Part shown: in pieces, positions 39,432 through 48,198 of the stretch
Position numbering within the stretch: position 1 is the first letter of the stretch
Layout of the letters: the number at the start of each line of letters is the position of its first letter
Origin: UBA6168 sp041752395
Lineage (GTDB): Bacteria > Bacteroidota > Bacteroidia > Chitinophagales > Saprospiraceae
Length of the DNA stretch: 64,000 nucleotides
Direction of reading: 5' to 3'
NCBI GenBank assembly: GCA_041752395.1
Contig: JBGSWN010000040.1
Coordinates: forward strand, 1 to 64,000
The notes under the pieces: generated by a model
The model's database searches: none
What the model saw: the letters and a program-made list of their open reading frames with translations, nothing else
What the model was told of the DNA's origin: nothing
Made by a program: the position numbers and the translations under genes

Positions 39432-40931
39432 TTACTTCACCAGCCACATCACCCCATTGATGTCGTCGTCACCAAACTGCCTCGTCACAGCTTCGTCGTA
39501 GTTGGCCGTGTTCGTGTTGCGCTCAGAGGCTGGGTACTGGAAGCGCTTCGGGATGCGGTCGCCGTTGCCAGTGCCGGGGCCGATGTCGAACACCGGAACG
39601 CCCGTCCTGCGCTGGTTGTAAAAAGCTTCCCAACCGCTGTTTTGGAAAAAGGCGAGGTACTTCTGCGTCAGGATTTGCGCCAAGCCATCGGCGTTGTCGC
39701 CTGCGTAGTCCACGTCGGCTTGCGCCAAATAACCAGCCAGTGCAGTGGCATCAGTTATGCCATAGAAGTTCATGCTGGCCGTGATGCCCCGGTCGTACCA
39801 TTCGCCAGCGTCGCCGCTCACCCAGCCACGGTTGATGGCCTCGGCGATGTTGAAGCAAAGCTCGGCGTAGCCGATTTGGATGCAAGGCTCTGGCCCGCCG
39901 AAGGTGGTGTAATAGCGGCTCTGGTTGATGGCGCTGTACTCGCCGTTGCCCATTTTGAAGGTCATGTCGTCGAGGCCCTCGCCAGCAGGAGCACCCACGT
40001 AGGCTTCAAAGTCGGTGGCAGCGTAGCCCTGTGCCAGCTTTGCCTCAGCAGGGTCGGCTACGATGAAAGTCCGCGGGTCCTTCAGGCTGACGAGCAAGCC
40101 AAGGTAGGTGTCGCTGTGGTTGTAACGGCCAGCATCGAAGCCACTGTTGCCCGGATTGGTCGGGTATGTGTTTGTTGAGCTGTTGTAAACATAGGCCATG
40201 TTGTCATCAAGGCTTTCCATCACCGGGTACTTCGACGGGTTGTTCATCACTTCGGCAAAGCGGCTCTTCACGTTCAGGTCGCTGTCGTCGGCGTGCTTGC
40301 TGAGGTGGATGAGCACCCGCAGCTTGTAAGTGTTGATGACTTTTTGCCATTTCACGAGGTCGTTGCCGAGGTAGATGTCGCCTTGCAGCGAGTTGTCGTT
40401 CTTGCCGATAGCGGCGGCCATCAGGTCATTGGCCTCTTCCAGTAAATTGAGCGCAGCGACAAACACTTCTTTCTGCGAATCATAAACTGGCGTCGTGTTG
40501 TCCAAGCCTTGCAGGGCTTGTGAGAATGGCACATCCCCGAATTTCAACGACATGCGGATGGAGAAATATGCCTTGAAAAATTTGCCCAGCGCCGAGTAGG
40601 GGTTAGAGGTGCTGCCCGCCAGTTTCTCCGCTTCTGTTTCCATCAACTTCACGTTGTTGAGGGTATAAAAATCGAAGCCAGAAGTCGTCCAGTTGTACTC
40701 GTTGCTGCCGTAGTAGTTGTAGTTGCTAAGGTGGAACTGGCTGTACCGCATCACGATATTGTCGTTCCAGCAAGCCTCGTACATGTCGTTCAACACGCCC
40801 TGAAAAATCAGCGACGGTGGTGCCGATGCTGGCTGGTTGGGGTTGATTTGAAGGTCCTCGAAGGATTTTTCGCAAGCGCTCATTCCGAAAAGGAAGAGGG
40901 CGAGGATAGTTATATATTTAAGCGATTTCAT
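39432..40931 (-). CDS. SusD/RagB-type nutrient-binding lipoprotein
   Basis: A 499-residue outer membrane lipoprotein of the SusD-like 2 group. Lipobox GMSAC (Cys ~20) after the signal peptide; FEDLQINPNQPASAPPSLIFQG, VMRYSQFHLSNYNYYGSNEYNW and FQNSGWEAFYNQRRTGVPVF are typical. It caps the SusC transporter and binds the ligand at the surface. It follows susC by 68 bp with a strong hairpin between them. The ligand is unknown; neighbouring phosphonate genes raise the possibility of a phosphonate-bearing molecule. Confidence 0.9.
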   Translation of the reverse strand: MKSLKYITILALFLFGMSACEKSFEDLQINPNQPASAPPSLIFQGVLNDMYEACWNDNIVMRYSQFHLSNYNYYGSNEYNWTTSGFDFYTLNNVKLMETEAEKLAGSTSNPYSALGKFFKAYFSIRMSLKFGDVPFSQALQGLDNTTPVYDSQKEVFVAALNLLEEANDLMAAAIGKNDNSLQGDIYLGNDLVKWQKVINTYKLRVLIHLSKHADDSDLNVKSRFAEVMNNPSKYPVMESLDDNMAYVYNSSTNTYPTNPGNSGFDAGRYNHSDTYLGLLVSLKDPRTFIVADPAEAKLAQGYAATDFEAYVGAPAGEGLDDMTFKMGNGEYSAINQSRYYTTFGGPEPCIQIGYAELCFNIAEAINRGWVSGDAGEWYDRGITASMNFYGITDATALAGYLAQADVDYAGDNADGLAQILTQKYLAFFQNSGWEAFYNQRRTGVPVFDIGPGTGNGDRIPKRFQYPASERNTNTANYDEAVTRQFGDDDINGVMWLVK

Positions 40932-40948
40932 TGATTGTTGATTTTTTA

Positions 40949-40993
40949 CCCCTGTCCGCAGCCCCTTTAGGTGTCAGGGGCTGCGGACAGGGG
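40949..40993. promoter_or_regulatory. 18-bp perfect hairpin between susC and susD
   Basis: CCCCTGTCCGCAGCCCCT (40949-40966) and its exact complement (40976-40993) form an 18-bp GC-rich stem with a 9-nt loop. It occupies most of the 68-bp gap of the operon. On the minus strand it is followed by TAAAAAAT, not a strong U-tract, so it is more likely a partial terminator or an mRNA-stabilising barrier that sets the SusC:SusD ratio. Confidence 0.7.
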
Positions 40994-40999
40994 TTTTAA

Positions 41000-43900
41000 T
41001 TAAAATGTAAAGTTCAAATTCACCCCAAACCGCCGCAGTGTAGGCGACTGCAAATCAGAGTAGCCTTGTACTGAGTTCGGGCTGGTCGTACCCGTGAACT
41101 GCTCCACGTCCACGTTTTTCTCTTCGGCAAAATAGAGCAGGTTCCTGCCCACGAGGCTCACGCTGGCACCTTGGATGAGCCTACCCTTGAATTTTTCCTT
41201 CGGAAAATTGTAGGTGATGGTCACCTCCCGCAGCTTGGCGAAAGTGCGGCTCATCAGGTTCGCCTCCTCGTTGGAATAGTAGCGGCTAATGTAGTCCTGT
41301 AGATAGGTGGTCGTCGTGTTTTTGGTGAACTCCATCTCTGCGTAGTTGGTGATATTGCCATCCACATCGTACTCCGGTGCTACGCCGTTGGCGATGACCA
41401 CGCCCTCGGCTACCCAAGTCTTGTTGCCGAGGTAATCTTGGTAGCGGGCATCGCCCATGCCAAGGCCGTTTGCGTCCTTGATATTGTTCAGGACGGTCTC
41501 CTCGTGGCGGCCACCCCGGAAGGTTTGGCGCTGGATGTAGTTGACGATGTTGCCGCCCACTGCGCCGTCGAACTGGAATCCGAATCCGAAGTTCTTGTAG
41601 CTCAAGGTGTTGCGCACGCCCCAAGTCCAGTCGGGGTTGGTGTAGCCGAGGAAGCGGTTCACCGGGTTGCGGAACGGACGGCCACTACCATCAATGATGT
41701 TCTCGCCATTTGGCGATTTCACGAACTCGCCAGCATAATAGGCATCAATACGGTCGCCCACTTCTAGGAACTGGCCGAGCTTGTCAACGCCGGGATAGAT
41801 TTCATCCAACGTCTCCCGCCAAGTGCTCCAGTTGAAGTCCACTTGCCAGTTGAAGTCGGGCGTCTTCACCGGGCGGATGCCAAGCACCACTTCGTAGCCT
41901 TTTTTGCGGGTCTTGATGCCGTTTTCTACGGCTGCGCCGTAACCTGTGGACTCGGAGAGCGGCAGGTTGAACACGTTAGGGCCGTCGGTAGCATTGAAGT
42001 AGGTCAGGTCGAGTGCCACACGGTTGTTGAGGAATTTCATGTCAATACCCGTTTCAAAAGCCGTCGAAAACGAAGGCTCCAAGTTCGGGTTCACGATGGT
42101 GGTTGGTGAGTAGGCGCTCGGCTGGTTGTTGTAAGGGAAGCCGATGTTGTAGCCGCTGGAATTGACGTAGTTCGGGCCGTCGTATGGCGTGTAGTAGTCG
42201 TTACCGTAGTCAATCACGTCACGACCAGCCACGAGATATGCCGCCGGGATGGTCGAGCGGGTAAGGCCAGAACCAACTTTTGCGAAGCTGCCCCGGAGTT
42301 TCAGGAAGGTGAAGAAATCGGGCAGTTTCACCATCTCCGAAACCTGAAGGCTCAAGCTGGCAGATGGGTAGAAATAGCTGTTGTTGCTGGCTGGCAGCGT
42401 GGAGTGCTTGTCCGTGCGGCCAGTCAATGACAGCGTGAGGAAGCGGTTGTAGGTGATGTCCACGAAGCTGTAAGCACTTAATACCCGCATGTCGGCGCCG
42501 TAGTTGAACACCTGGCGGGTGAACAGTGAGTTGTTCAAGTTGTACCAGCCCGGCACGTTAAGGTAGTCGGTGGTGGCATAGCTGGAATTGTACTGGAACG
42601 AACGGATGTTGCCACCGATGGAAGCAGTCACGTCGAGCGATGGTGTTACGCTTTTGTCAAAAGTCAGCATCACGTCCGTGTTGTTCTCGAACAGGTTGCG
42701 GCGGTCTTCCCGGTAGTCGCCCTTAGCCTGCTCCCGACCGTAAGACGTTGCGGAGTATGGGAATTTTTCATTGCGGAAAATATCATACGTGGAAATCTGC
42801 GTGCGGCCCAGCAGCTTGAGGGCATCGCTGAAGCTGTAGGTCAGCGAGGCATAGCCGTAAATGTCCGTTTTTTGGTGGCCACGCAGCCATTCGTTGGCAC
42901 TGAACCACGGGTTGTTGTAGCGGGTATAGTCGGCGTAAATCTGTTGGAGGCCCTCCTTGCCGGGCTGCCAGTAGTCCTTCATATCGTCCATGCTCCAGTC
43001 GGCACCGCCCCAGATGATGACGTTGTAAATCATGGAGTTTGGGCCGTAGGCCACGTCTGGGATGTTGTCGGTGAACTGGCGGTTGTAGTTCAGGCCGCTC
43101 TCGAAGCGCAGTTTTTTGTTGAAATTGTAACCAATGGCGGTGTTGAAATTGCCAGAGTTCAACTGCGTGTTCGGCACGATACCCTGCTGGTGCGTGTAGG
43201 TGCCGGAGATGCGGATGTCGTAGTCCTCGTTGCCAGCGCTCACGGCAAGGTTCGTCGTTTGCAGGATGCCGGGGCGCAGGAATTTTTCGAGGTTGTTCTT
43301 GCCCCGAGCTGTCCACGGTGTCGGTTTGATATTGCCCGTGAACGTAGCGCCGCTGGGGTATTCCGTCGTGTATTCTTGTCCTGGCGTATATTCGCCGTCG
43401 TACTGTGGGATGAGTTGGCCCTCGAATTTTGGCCCCCAAATATCATAGTCGGAATCGTAGAGGCCCCCGCCTTTTCCATCGGCAAACGCGTAGCGCCCGT
43501 GGTCGCCGGGGCCGTATTCGCTCTGCACTTTCGGGATGGTCAAAAAGCTGGCCTCCATCATGGTGGAGTTGTTGAATTCAACGGTGAAGCCCCGTTTGTC
43601 CTTCGTGCCCCTTTTCGTTGTGATTTGGATAGCACCGTACTGCCCCCGGCTGCCATAAAGCGCCGAGGCGTTCGGGCCTTTCAGCACGGTAATCGTCTCG
43701 ATGTCGTCCGGGTTGATGTTCCAAGAGTCCGACTGGATGGGCACACCGTCCACCACGTAGAGTGGTTTGTCGCCACGGAGCAGCACCGATGGGCCGCCCA
43801 GCAGTTCCGCCGAAGCGCCGACGGTGAGGCCAGCCACCCGCCCAGTGAGCGAGTTGATAGGGTTTGGCTCCCGTGCCTTGATAAGGTCAGCGCCTTTTAC

Positions 43901-44308
43901 ATCCTGCACGGCATAACCTACCCGTGCTTTTTCCTTCGTAATGCCGAGGGCCGTGACGACGACCTCGCTCAGTTGCTGCGAGTTCTCCGCAAGCAGGATG
44001 TTCACGAAGTTTTGCTCCGCAATGACGACCTCCTGCCCATCGTATCCGATGTAGGAAATCACCAGCGGGGCATTGGGGTCGGCCACCCGCAGCTCGAAGC
44101 TGCCGTCGCCCTCAGAAATTGTGCCTGTGGAGGTTCCCTTCACCATGACCGTAGCGCCCGCCACGGGTTCGTTGGTCTTGGCATCTTTCACGATACCCTT
44201 CACAGTTTTTTGTGCAAAAAGGCTGCTGGTGCAAGCGCCCACTGTCAGTAGGCATACAAATACCAACCTCCAGGCCCTTTGGCTCAGTGCAAGTCTTCTT
44301 CGTTTCAT
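41000..44308 (-). CDS. SusC/RagA-family TonB-linked transporter
   Basis: A 1102-residue outer membrane transporter. Signal peptide (cleavage near SLFAQ), CarboxypepD_reg domain (~34-110, GIVKDAKTNEPVAGATVMVKG ... ISYIGYDGQEV), TonB box/plug start SEVVVTALGITKEKARVGYA, GRVAGLTV, VLLRGDKPLYVVDGVPI, then LKGPNASALYGSRGQYGAI, the classic SusC signature, and a long barrel to a terminal FGVNLNFTF. It forms a complex with the SusD-like lipoprotein for TonB-driven import. The operon is susC-susD and ends at a terminator. Ligand not readable from the sequence. Confidence 0.93.
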   Translation of the reverse strand: MKRRRLALSQRAWRLVFVCLLTVGACTSSLFAQKTVKGIVKDAKTNEPVAGATVMVKGTSTGTISEGDGSFELRVADPNAPLVISYIGYDGQEVVIAEQNFVNILLAENSQQLSEVVVTALGITKEKARVGYAVQDVKGADLIKAREPNPINSLTGRVAGLTVGASAELLGGPSVLLRGDKPLYVVDGVPIQSDSWNINPDDIETITVLKGPNASALYGSRGQYGAIQITTKRGTKDKRGFTVEFNNSTMMEASFLTIPKVQSEYGPGDHGRYAFADGKGGGLYDSDYDIWGPKFEGQLIPQYDGEYTPGQEYTTEYPSGATFTGNIKPTPWTARGKNNLEKFLRPGILQTTNLAVSAGNEDYDIRISGTYTHQQGIVPNTQLNSGNFNTAIGYNFNKKLRFESGLNYNRQFTDNIPDVAYGPNSMIYNVIIWGGADWSMDDMKDYWQPGKEGLQQIYADYTRYNNPWFSANEWLRGHQKTDIYGYASLTYSFSDALKLLGRTQISTYDIFRNEKFPYSATSYGREQAKGDYREDRRNLFENNTDVMLTFDKSVTPSLDVTASIGGNIRSFQYNSSYATTDYLNVPGWYNLNNSLFTRQVFNYGADMRVLSAYSFVDITYNRFLTLSLTGRTDKHSTLPASNNSYFYPSASLSLQVSEMVKLPDFFTFLKLRGSFAKVGSGLTRSTIPAAYLVAGRDVIDYGNDYYTPYDGPNYVNSSGYNIGFPYNNQPSAYSPTTIVNPNLEPSFSTAFETGIDMKFLNNRVALDLTYFNATDGPNVFNLPLSESTGYGAAVENGIKTRKKGYEVVLGIRPVKTPDFNWQVDFNWSTWRETLDEIYPGVDKLGQFLEVGDRIDAYYAGEFVKSPNGENIIDGSGRPFRNPVNRFLGYTNPDWTWGVRNTLSYKNFGFGFQFDGAVGGNIVNYIQRQTFRGGRHEETVLNNIKDANGLGMGDARYQDYLGNKTWVAEGVVIANGVAPEYDVDGNITNYAEMEFTKNTTTTYLQDYISRYYSNEEANLMSRTFAKLREVTITYNFPKEKFKGRLIQGASVSLVGRNLLYFAEEKNVDVEQFTGTTSPNSVQGYSDLQSPTLRRFGVNLNFTF

Positions 44309-44342
44309 AAATTTGTGAGTTTTAATTAAACAAATTGCTTTT

Positions 44343-44396
44343 AGCCGGGGCAGCTTGGGGCTGTTCCCGGCTTTTTTTGTCGGCGATTTTACCGAC
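44343..44396. promoter_or_regulatory. Double hairpin in the susC upstream region
   Basis: AGCCGGG (44343-44349) pairs with CCCGGCT (44366-44372), with an inner CAGC/GCTG stem, followed by T7 on the plus strand; a second small stem GTCGG/CCGAC follows (44379-44396). In susC sense both lie in the leader, 35-90 nt before the ATG. It could be a leader structure or a terminator for antisense transcription. The remainder of the 427-bp gap (to 44735) is AT-rich and, apart from the next terminator, shows nothing I can name. Confidence 0.5.
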
Positions 44397-44611
44397 GGCG
44401 CAAATGTTGGACGGGAAAAATTGGCGGTGGTTATACTGGATTTAAGTCTTGGTGAAGTTTGTGTAAATGGGTTTCACGAAGCTGGGTTGGTAGATATATT
44501 TATTGTTAAAACAAAGTAAAAAATCGTAAAAATCCCTTTAATCACTGCTCTTTTTGAGTTTTAACTATTAATGAATAGAACATATAGCACCATGATATTC
44601 CAATAAAAGAA

Positions 44612-44641
44612 CAGCCATACCCCAATATCAGGATATGGCTG
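44612..44641 (-). terminator. Terminator of the Lys/Ala-rich protein gene
   Basis: CAGCCATA (44612-44619) pairs with TATGGCTG (44634-44641); the minus strand continues with TTCTTTTATT. It lies about 95 bp downstream of the stop codon. Confidence 0.6.
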
Positions 44642-44735
44642 CACGAAACATAATTTACTCTCACTAATAAAATTGCTAAAGATGAAACTGGGCGCAAATT
44701 TCGCTGCCCAACATGAATTGTAGTTTAGCGAGAGA

Positions 44736-45077
44736 TTAAACCTTAGTCATTTTCTTGGCAGGTGCTTTTTTAGCCACTGCTGCCTTCGCTTTTGGCTTCA
44801 CGGCAGTTGTTGGCTTTGCAACTACTTTCACCTTTGCTTTTGCAGCGGGTTTAGGTTGCTCCTCGGCCTTTGCCTTTTCAGCTTTGTGCTTTTCAGGTTT
44901 TGCTTTCAACAATTTTTTCAGCTGTTTTTCAGCATCCTTCAGATTTGCTTTCAATGCCTTTTTCTCAGCATCCAGCAATTCCAGATTGGCCTCCGTCTCT
45001 GCAATGAACAGCCTGACGGCGGCCACTTCTGGGTTCTCTGCGGCTAGTTTCTTATCTTTTTTTTGATGTTTTCCCAT
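44736..45077 (-). CDS. Lys/Ala-rich histone H1-like protein
   Basis: A 113-residue, very basic protein. Residues 1-65 form a charged helical/coiled-coil part (ETEANLELLDAEKKALKANL); residues 66-113 are a low-complexity Lys/Ala/Pro tail with KPKAKAAV and KKAPAKK repeats, like the C-terminal tail of histone H1 and bacterial H1-like proteins. Probably a nucleoid- or RNA-associated protein. No signal peptide. Confidence 0.7.
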   Translation of the reverse strand: MGKHQKKDKKLAAENPEVAAVRLFIAETEANLELLDAEKKALKANLKDAEKQLKKLLKAKPEKHKAEKAKAEEQPKPAAKAKVKVVAKPTTAVKPKAKAAVAKKAPAKKMTKV

Positions 45078-45189
45078 GATAGTTATAAAAGAATTTGATT
45101 AAAAATTAGCACAAAATTAACCCATAGTTTACATACCCAATGTTAAGTTTTCTATGGCTGTCATGGGTGGTGGTGTATTAGTTCGCCGA

Positions 45190-48000
45190 TTACTTCTTCT
45201 CACCCAATTTCGCATGAGCCGCCGCCAACCTTGCAATCGGCACCCTCGGCCCAGAGCAGGAGACGTAATCCAACCCAATCTTATGGCAGAAGGCAATGGA
45301 GGCCGGATGCCCGCCATGCTCGCCGCAGATGCCGATTTTCAGGTTTGGGCGCTGACGCCTTCCCCATTCGACAGCGATTTCCATCAAGCGACCAACACCC
45401 CGAGGATCAAGGACTTCGAACGGGTTTTCGTGAACAATGTCCAACTGCTGGTAGAGCGGCAAGAACTTGTTCTCGGCATCTTCCCGGCTGAAGGAGTAGG
45501 TAGCTTGGGTCAGGTCGTTTGTTCCGAAGGAGAAAAACTCGGCTACTTTGGCCAGCTCGTCGGCCCGCATGCAAGCCCGTACCACTTCTATCATGGAGCC
45601 GAACTTGAAGTGCAGCGGCGCTTTCAGTTTCGCTTCGATTTTTTCCCGAATTTCATCCACAAAAACCTTCACATGTTCCAGTTCCCGTGCGGTGCAAACC
45701 TGCGGCACCATGATTTCGGGGTAAACCTCCACACCCGCAGCCTGGCATTCTGCGGCTGCTTCGAGGATGGCCTGGATTTGCATTTTGTAAATCTCCGGGT
45801 AGGTCAGGCCGAGGCGCACGCCCCGGTGGCCGAGCATCGGATTCACCTCGTGCAGCTCCTTGATTTTGCGGAGCATCCGTTCTTTTTTCAGGACGGCTTT
45901 TGTCACCAAATCAGCACCGTTTTGGTTAAACGGCGAAGGGTAGTCGTGCTTTAGTTCCTCGTTGGCTTCGAGCAAGCGCAGGCTGCCGTAGAGGTTGTTG
46001 ACGCCGTCAATGGTGGTTTTCAGGTGGTGCAAATGTTCGAGTTCGCCGACCAGTTCCTCCTCGCTTGGCAGGAACTCATGGATAGGCGGGTCGAGTAACC
46101 GGACCGTCACTGGGCGTGGTGACATGGCCTTGAAAATTTCAACGAAGTCCTGACGCTGGATGGGCAGCAGCCGGTCGAGTGCGGCTTGGCGCTCCTCCGT
46201 GGTGTTCGCCAAAATCATGTCAATCACGATAGGCAAACGCTCCACATCGTTGAACATCCGCTCGGTGCGGCAAAGCCCGATGCCCATTGCCCCAAACTCG
46301 ACTGCTTTTTTGGCGGCGCTCGGCGTGTCGGCATTGGCGAAGACTTTGAGCTTCGCAACCTCGTCGGCCCAGCTGAGCAGGGTTTGGAGTTCTTTGGAGA
46401 AAACGGGTTCTACCGTCGGCACTTCGCCTTGGTAAACCAAGCCCGTGCCGCCGTCAATGGTGATGTAATCGCCTTCGTGCAGCGTTTTTTCACCGATGAC
46501 TGCTTGCCGCAGTTTCACGTCCACCGAAATGCCCTCGGCACCTGCCACACAGGGTTTGCCCATGCCACGGGCGACCACGGCGGCGTGCGAGGTTTTACCA
46601 CCCCGGCTCGTCAAGATGCCTTGCGAAGCAAAGAAACCGTGGATGTCCTCCGGCTTGGTTTCCTCTCGAACGAGGATGACTTTTTGTCCAGCCCGGCCCA
46701 GCGTTTCTGCCCGGTCGGCATCGAAAACGCAGTGGCCAGAAGCAGCGCCCGGCGATGCGGGCAAGCCTTGCGCCAGCGGCACGGCCTTGTGTTTTGGGTC
46801 GAGGCGGCGGAACAGCAACTGCTCCAATATCTCCGGCTGTATGCGCAGCAACGCTTCTTCTTTGCTGATGAGGCCAGCGTTGGCCATCTCGACGGAGGTG
46901 CGGACGAGGGCGACGGCGTTCATCTTGCCGTTGCGGGTCTGGAGGCAGTACAGCACCTGTTTTTCAATGGTGTATTCAAAATCCTGTACCTCCCGGTAAT
47001 GGGTTTCGAGCTTGTTGCGGAGGTCTTCGAGTTGTCGGTACATTTCGGGCATTTCCTTGGCCAGTTCTGCCACCGGTTTCGGGGTGCGGATGCCCGCCAC
47101 CACGTCCTCTCCCTGTGCGTTGGTGAGGTACTCGCCGAACATCACGTTCTCGCCAGTGCCGGGGTCACGGGTGAAACCGACGCCCGTGGCGCTGTCCGTG
47201 CCCATGTTGCCGAAGACCATCGTGACGATGTTGACCGCCGTGCCGTTGGCCTTGTCGGGCGTGATTTTAAACTCCCTTCGGTAATCCACTGCCCGCTTGC
47301 CCATCCAGGAGTTGAACACAGCCTGGATGGAAATGCGGAGCTGTTCGTAAACGTCCTCTGGGAACGGCTTTCCGGTATGTTCTTGCACCACTTTGCGGAA
47401 GCGGTCGCTGATGTCTTTCAGGTCTTCTGCGCTCAAACCAACGTCCACTTTGACGCCTGCTCGGTGTTTTATTGCTTCGAAATGTTCGTCAAATTTCTTG
47501 TCAGGAACGCCGAGCGCTACCTTGCCAAACAACTGGATGAAGCGGCGGTAGGCATCGTAGCCGAAACGTTCGTTGCCCGTCTGTTTGATGAGGCCGGGGA
47601 GGGTCTGGGTGTTCAGGCCGAGGTTGAGGATGGTGTCCATCATGCCTGGCATGGACATCGCCGAGCCGCTGCGCACCGAAACCAGCAAGGGGTTCGACGG
47701 GTCGCCGAATCCCTTGCCGGTGGCAGTTTCGAGCCGCTTGATATGCTCGATGGCCTGCTCCATCAGCCCTTCTGGCAGTTCTTTGTTTGGGTTGGCGAGG
47801 TAGGCTAGGCATGCCTCGGTGCTGATGACGAATCCCGGCGGCACGTTGAGCCCGATTTGGGTCATTTCGCAAAGGTTGGCGCCTTTGCCGCCGAGCAGTT
47901 GCTTGTTTTTGCCGTCGCCTTCAGCGAAGGCCCAGACATATTTTCCAGTGGTTTTTGACTTGGTGGAGGAGGGTTCGTGAAAGGTGGCTTTATTAGTCAT
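45190..48000 (-). CDS. ppdK: Pyruvate, phosphate dikinase
   Basis: Interconverts pyruvate + ATP + Pi and phosphoenolpyruvate + AMP + PPi, a node of glycolysis/gluconeogenesis. The 936-residue protein has the nucleotide-binding part (LLGGKGANLCEMTQIGLNVP at ~33-52, GFTRDPGTGENVMFGEYL), the phosphohistidine domain LTSRGGKTSHAAVVARGMGK (catalytic His in TSHAA), and the PEP-binding TIM barrel with GLCRTERMF, MLGHRGVRLG, FSFGTNDLTQ and the catalytic Cys in YVSCSGPRVPIARLA. ATG at 47998-48000 is used; the frame starts 20 codons earlier without similarity. Full family length. Confidence 0.97.
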   Translation of the reverse strand: MTNKATFHEPSSTKSKTTGKYVWAFAEGDGKNKQLLGGKGANLCEMTQIGLNVPPGFVISTEACLAYLANPNKELPEGLMEQAIEHIKRLETATGKGFGDPSNPLLVSVRSGSAMSMPGMMDTILNLGLNTQTLPGLIKQTGNERFGYDAYRRFIQLFGKVALGVPDKKFDEHFEAIKHRAGVKVDVGLSAEDLKDISDRFRKVVQEHTGKPFPEDVYEQLRISIQAVFNSWMGKRAVDYRREFKITPDKANGTAVNIVTMVFGNMGTDSATGVGFTRDPGTGENVMFGEYLTNAQGEDVVAGIRTPKPVAELAKEMPEMYRQLEDLRNKLETHYREVQDFEYTIEKQVLYCLQTRNGKMNAVALVRTSVEMANAGLISKEEALLRIQPEILEQLLFRRLDPKHKAVPLAQGLPASPGAASGHCVFDADRAETLGRAGQKVILVREETKPEDIHGFFASQGILTSRGGKTSHAAVVARGMGKPCVAGAEGISVDVKLRQAVIGEKTLHEGDYITIDGGTGLVYQGEVPTVEPVFSKELQTLLSWADEVAKLKVFANADTPSAAKKAVEFGAMGIGLCRTERMFNDVERLPIVIDMILANTTEERQAALDRLLPIQRQDFVEIFKAMSPRPVTVRLLDPPIHEFLPSEEELVGELEHLHHLKTTIDGVNNLYGSLRLLEANEELKHDYPSPFNQNGADLVTKAVLKKERMLRKIKELHEVNPMLGHRGVRLGLTYPEIYKMQIQAILEAAAECQAAGVEVYPEIMVPQVCTARELEHVKVFVDEIREKIEAKLKAPLHFKFGSMIEVVRACMRADELAKVAEFFSFGTNDLTQATYSFSREDAENKFLPLYQQLDIVHENPFEVLDPRGVGRLMEIAVEWGRRQRPNLKIGICGEHGGHPASIAFCHKIGLDYVSCSGPRVPIARLAAAHAKLGEKK

Positions 48001-48198
48001 GATTAAATATTTTCGGCAAAGTTTGGGGTTGTTGCGGGGGTGGCAAATGACAATAGTCAATGGGGGTGGGGGATGAAAATCATCGGGGGCCTGAGTGCCA
48101 CAACGTTAATTGGAGGTTGCCTGAAAATTAACTTCCCGTCCGTTAGTTTGGCCGACCACATTTTTCCTTTCTTTTGTGAAAACAAAAATTCGCAGCAT

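Noticed and set aside
42872..44251. 459-codon open frame opposite the SusC gene
   Set aside because: Antisense shadow of a gene with clear SusC motifs; no domain of its own.
46186..47808. 540-codon open frame on the plus strand opposite ppdK
   Set aside because: Lies wholly antisense to the perfectly recognisable dikinase; its composition (Val/His/Arg/Ala-rich, no motif) is what the GC-biased third positions of the real gene produce.
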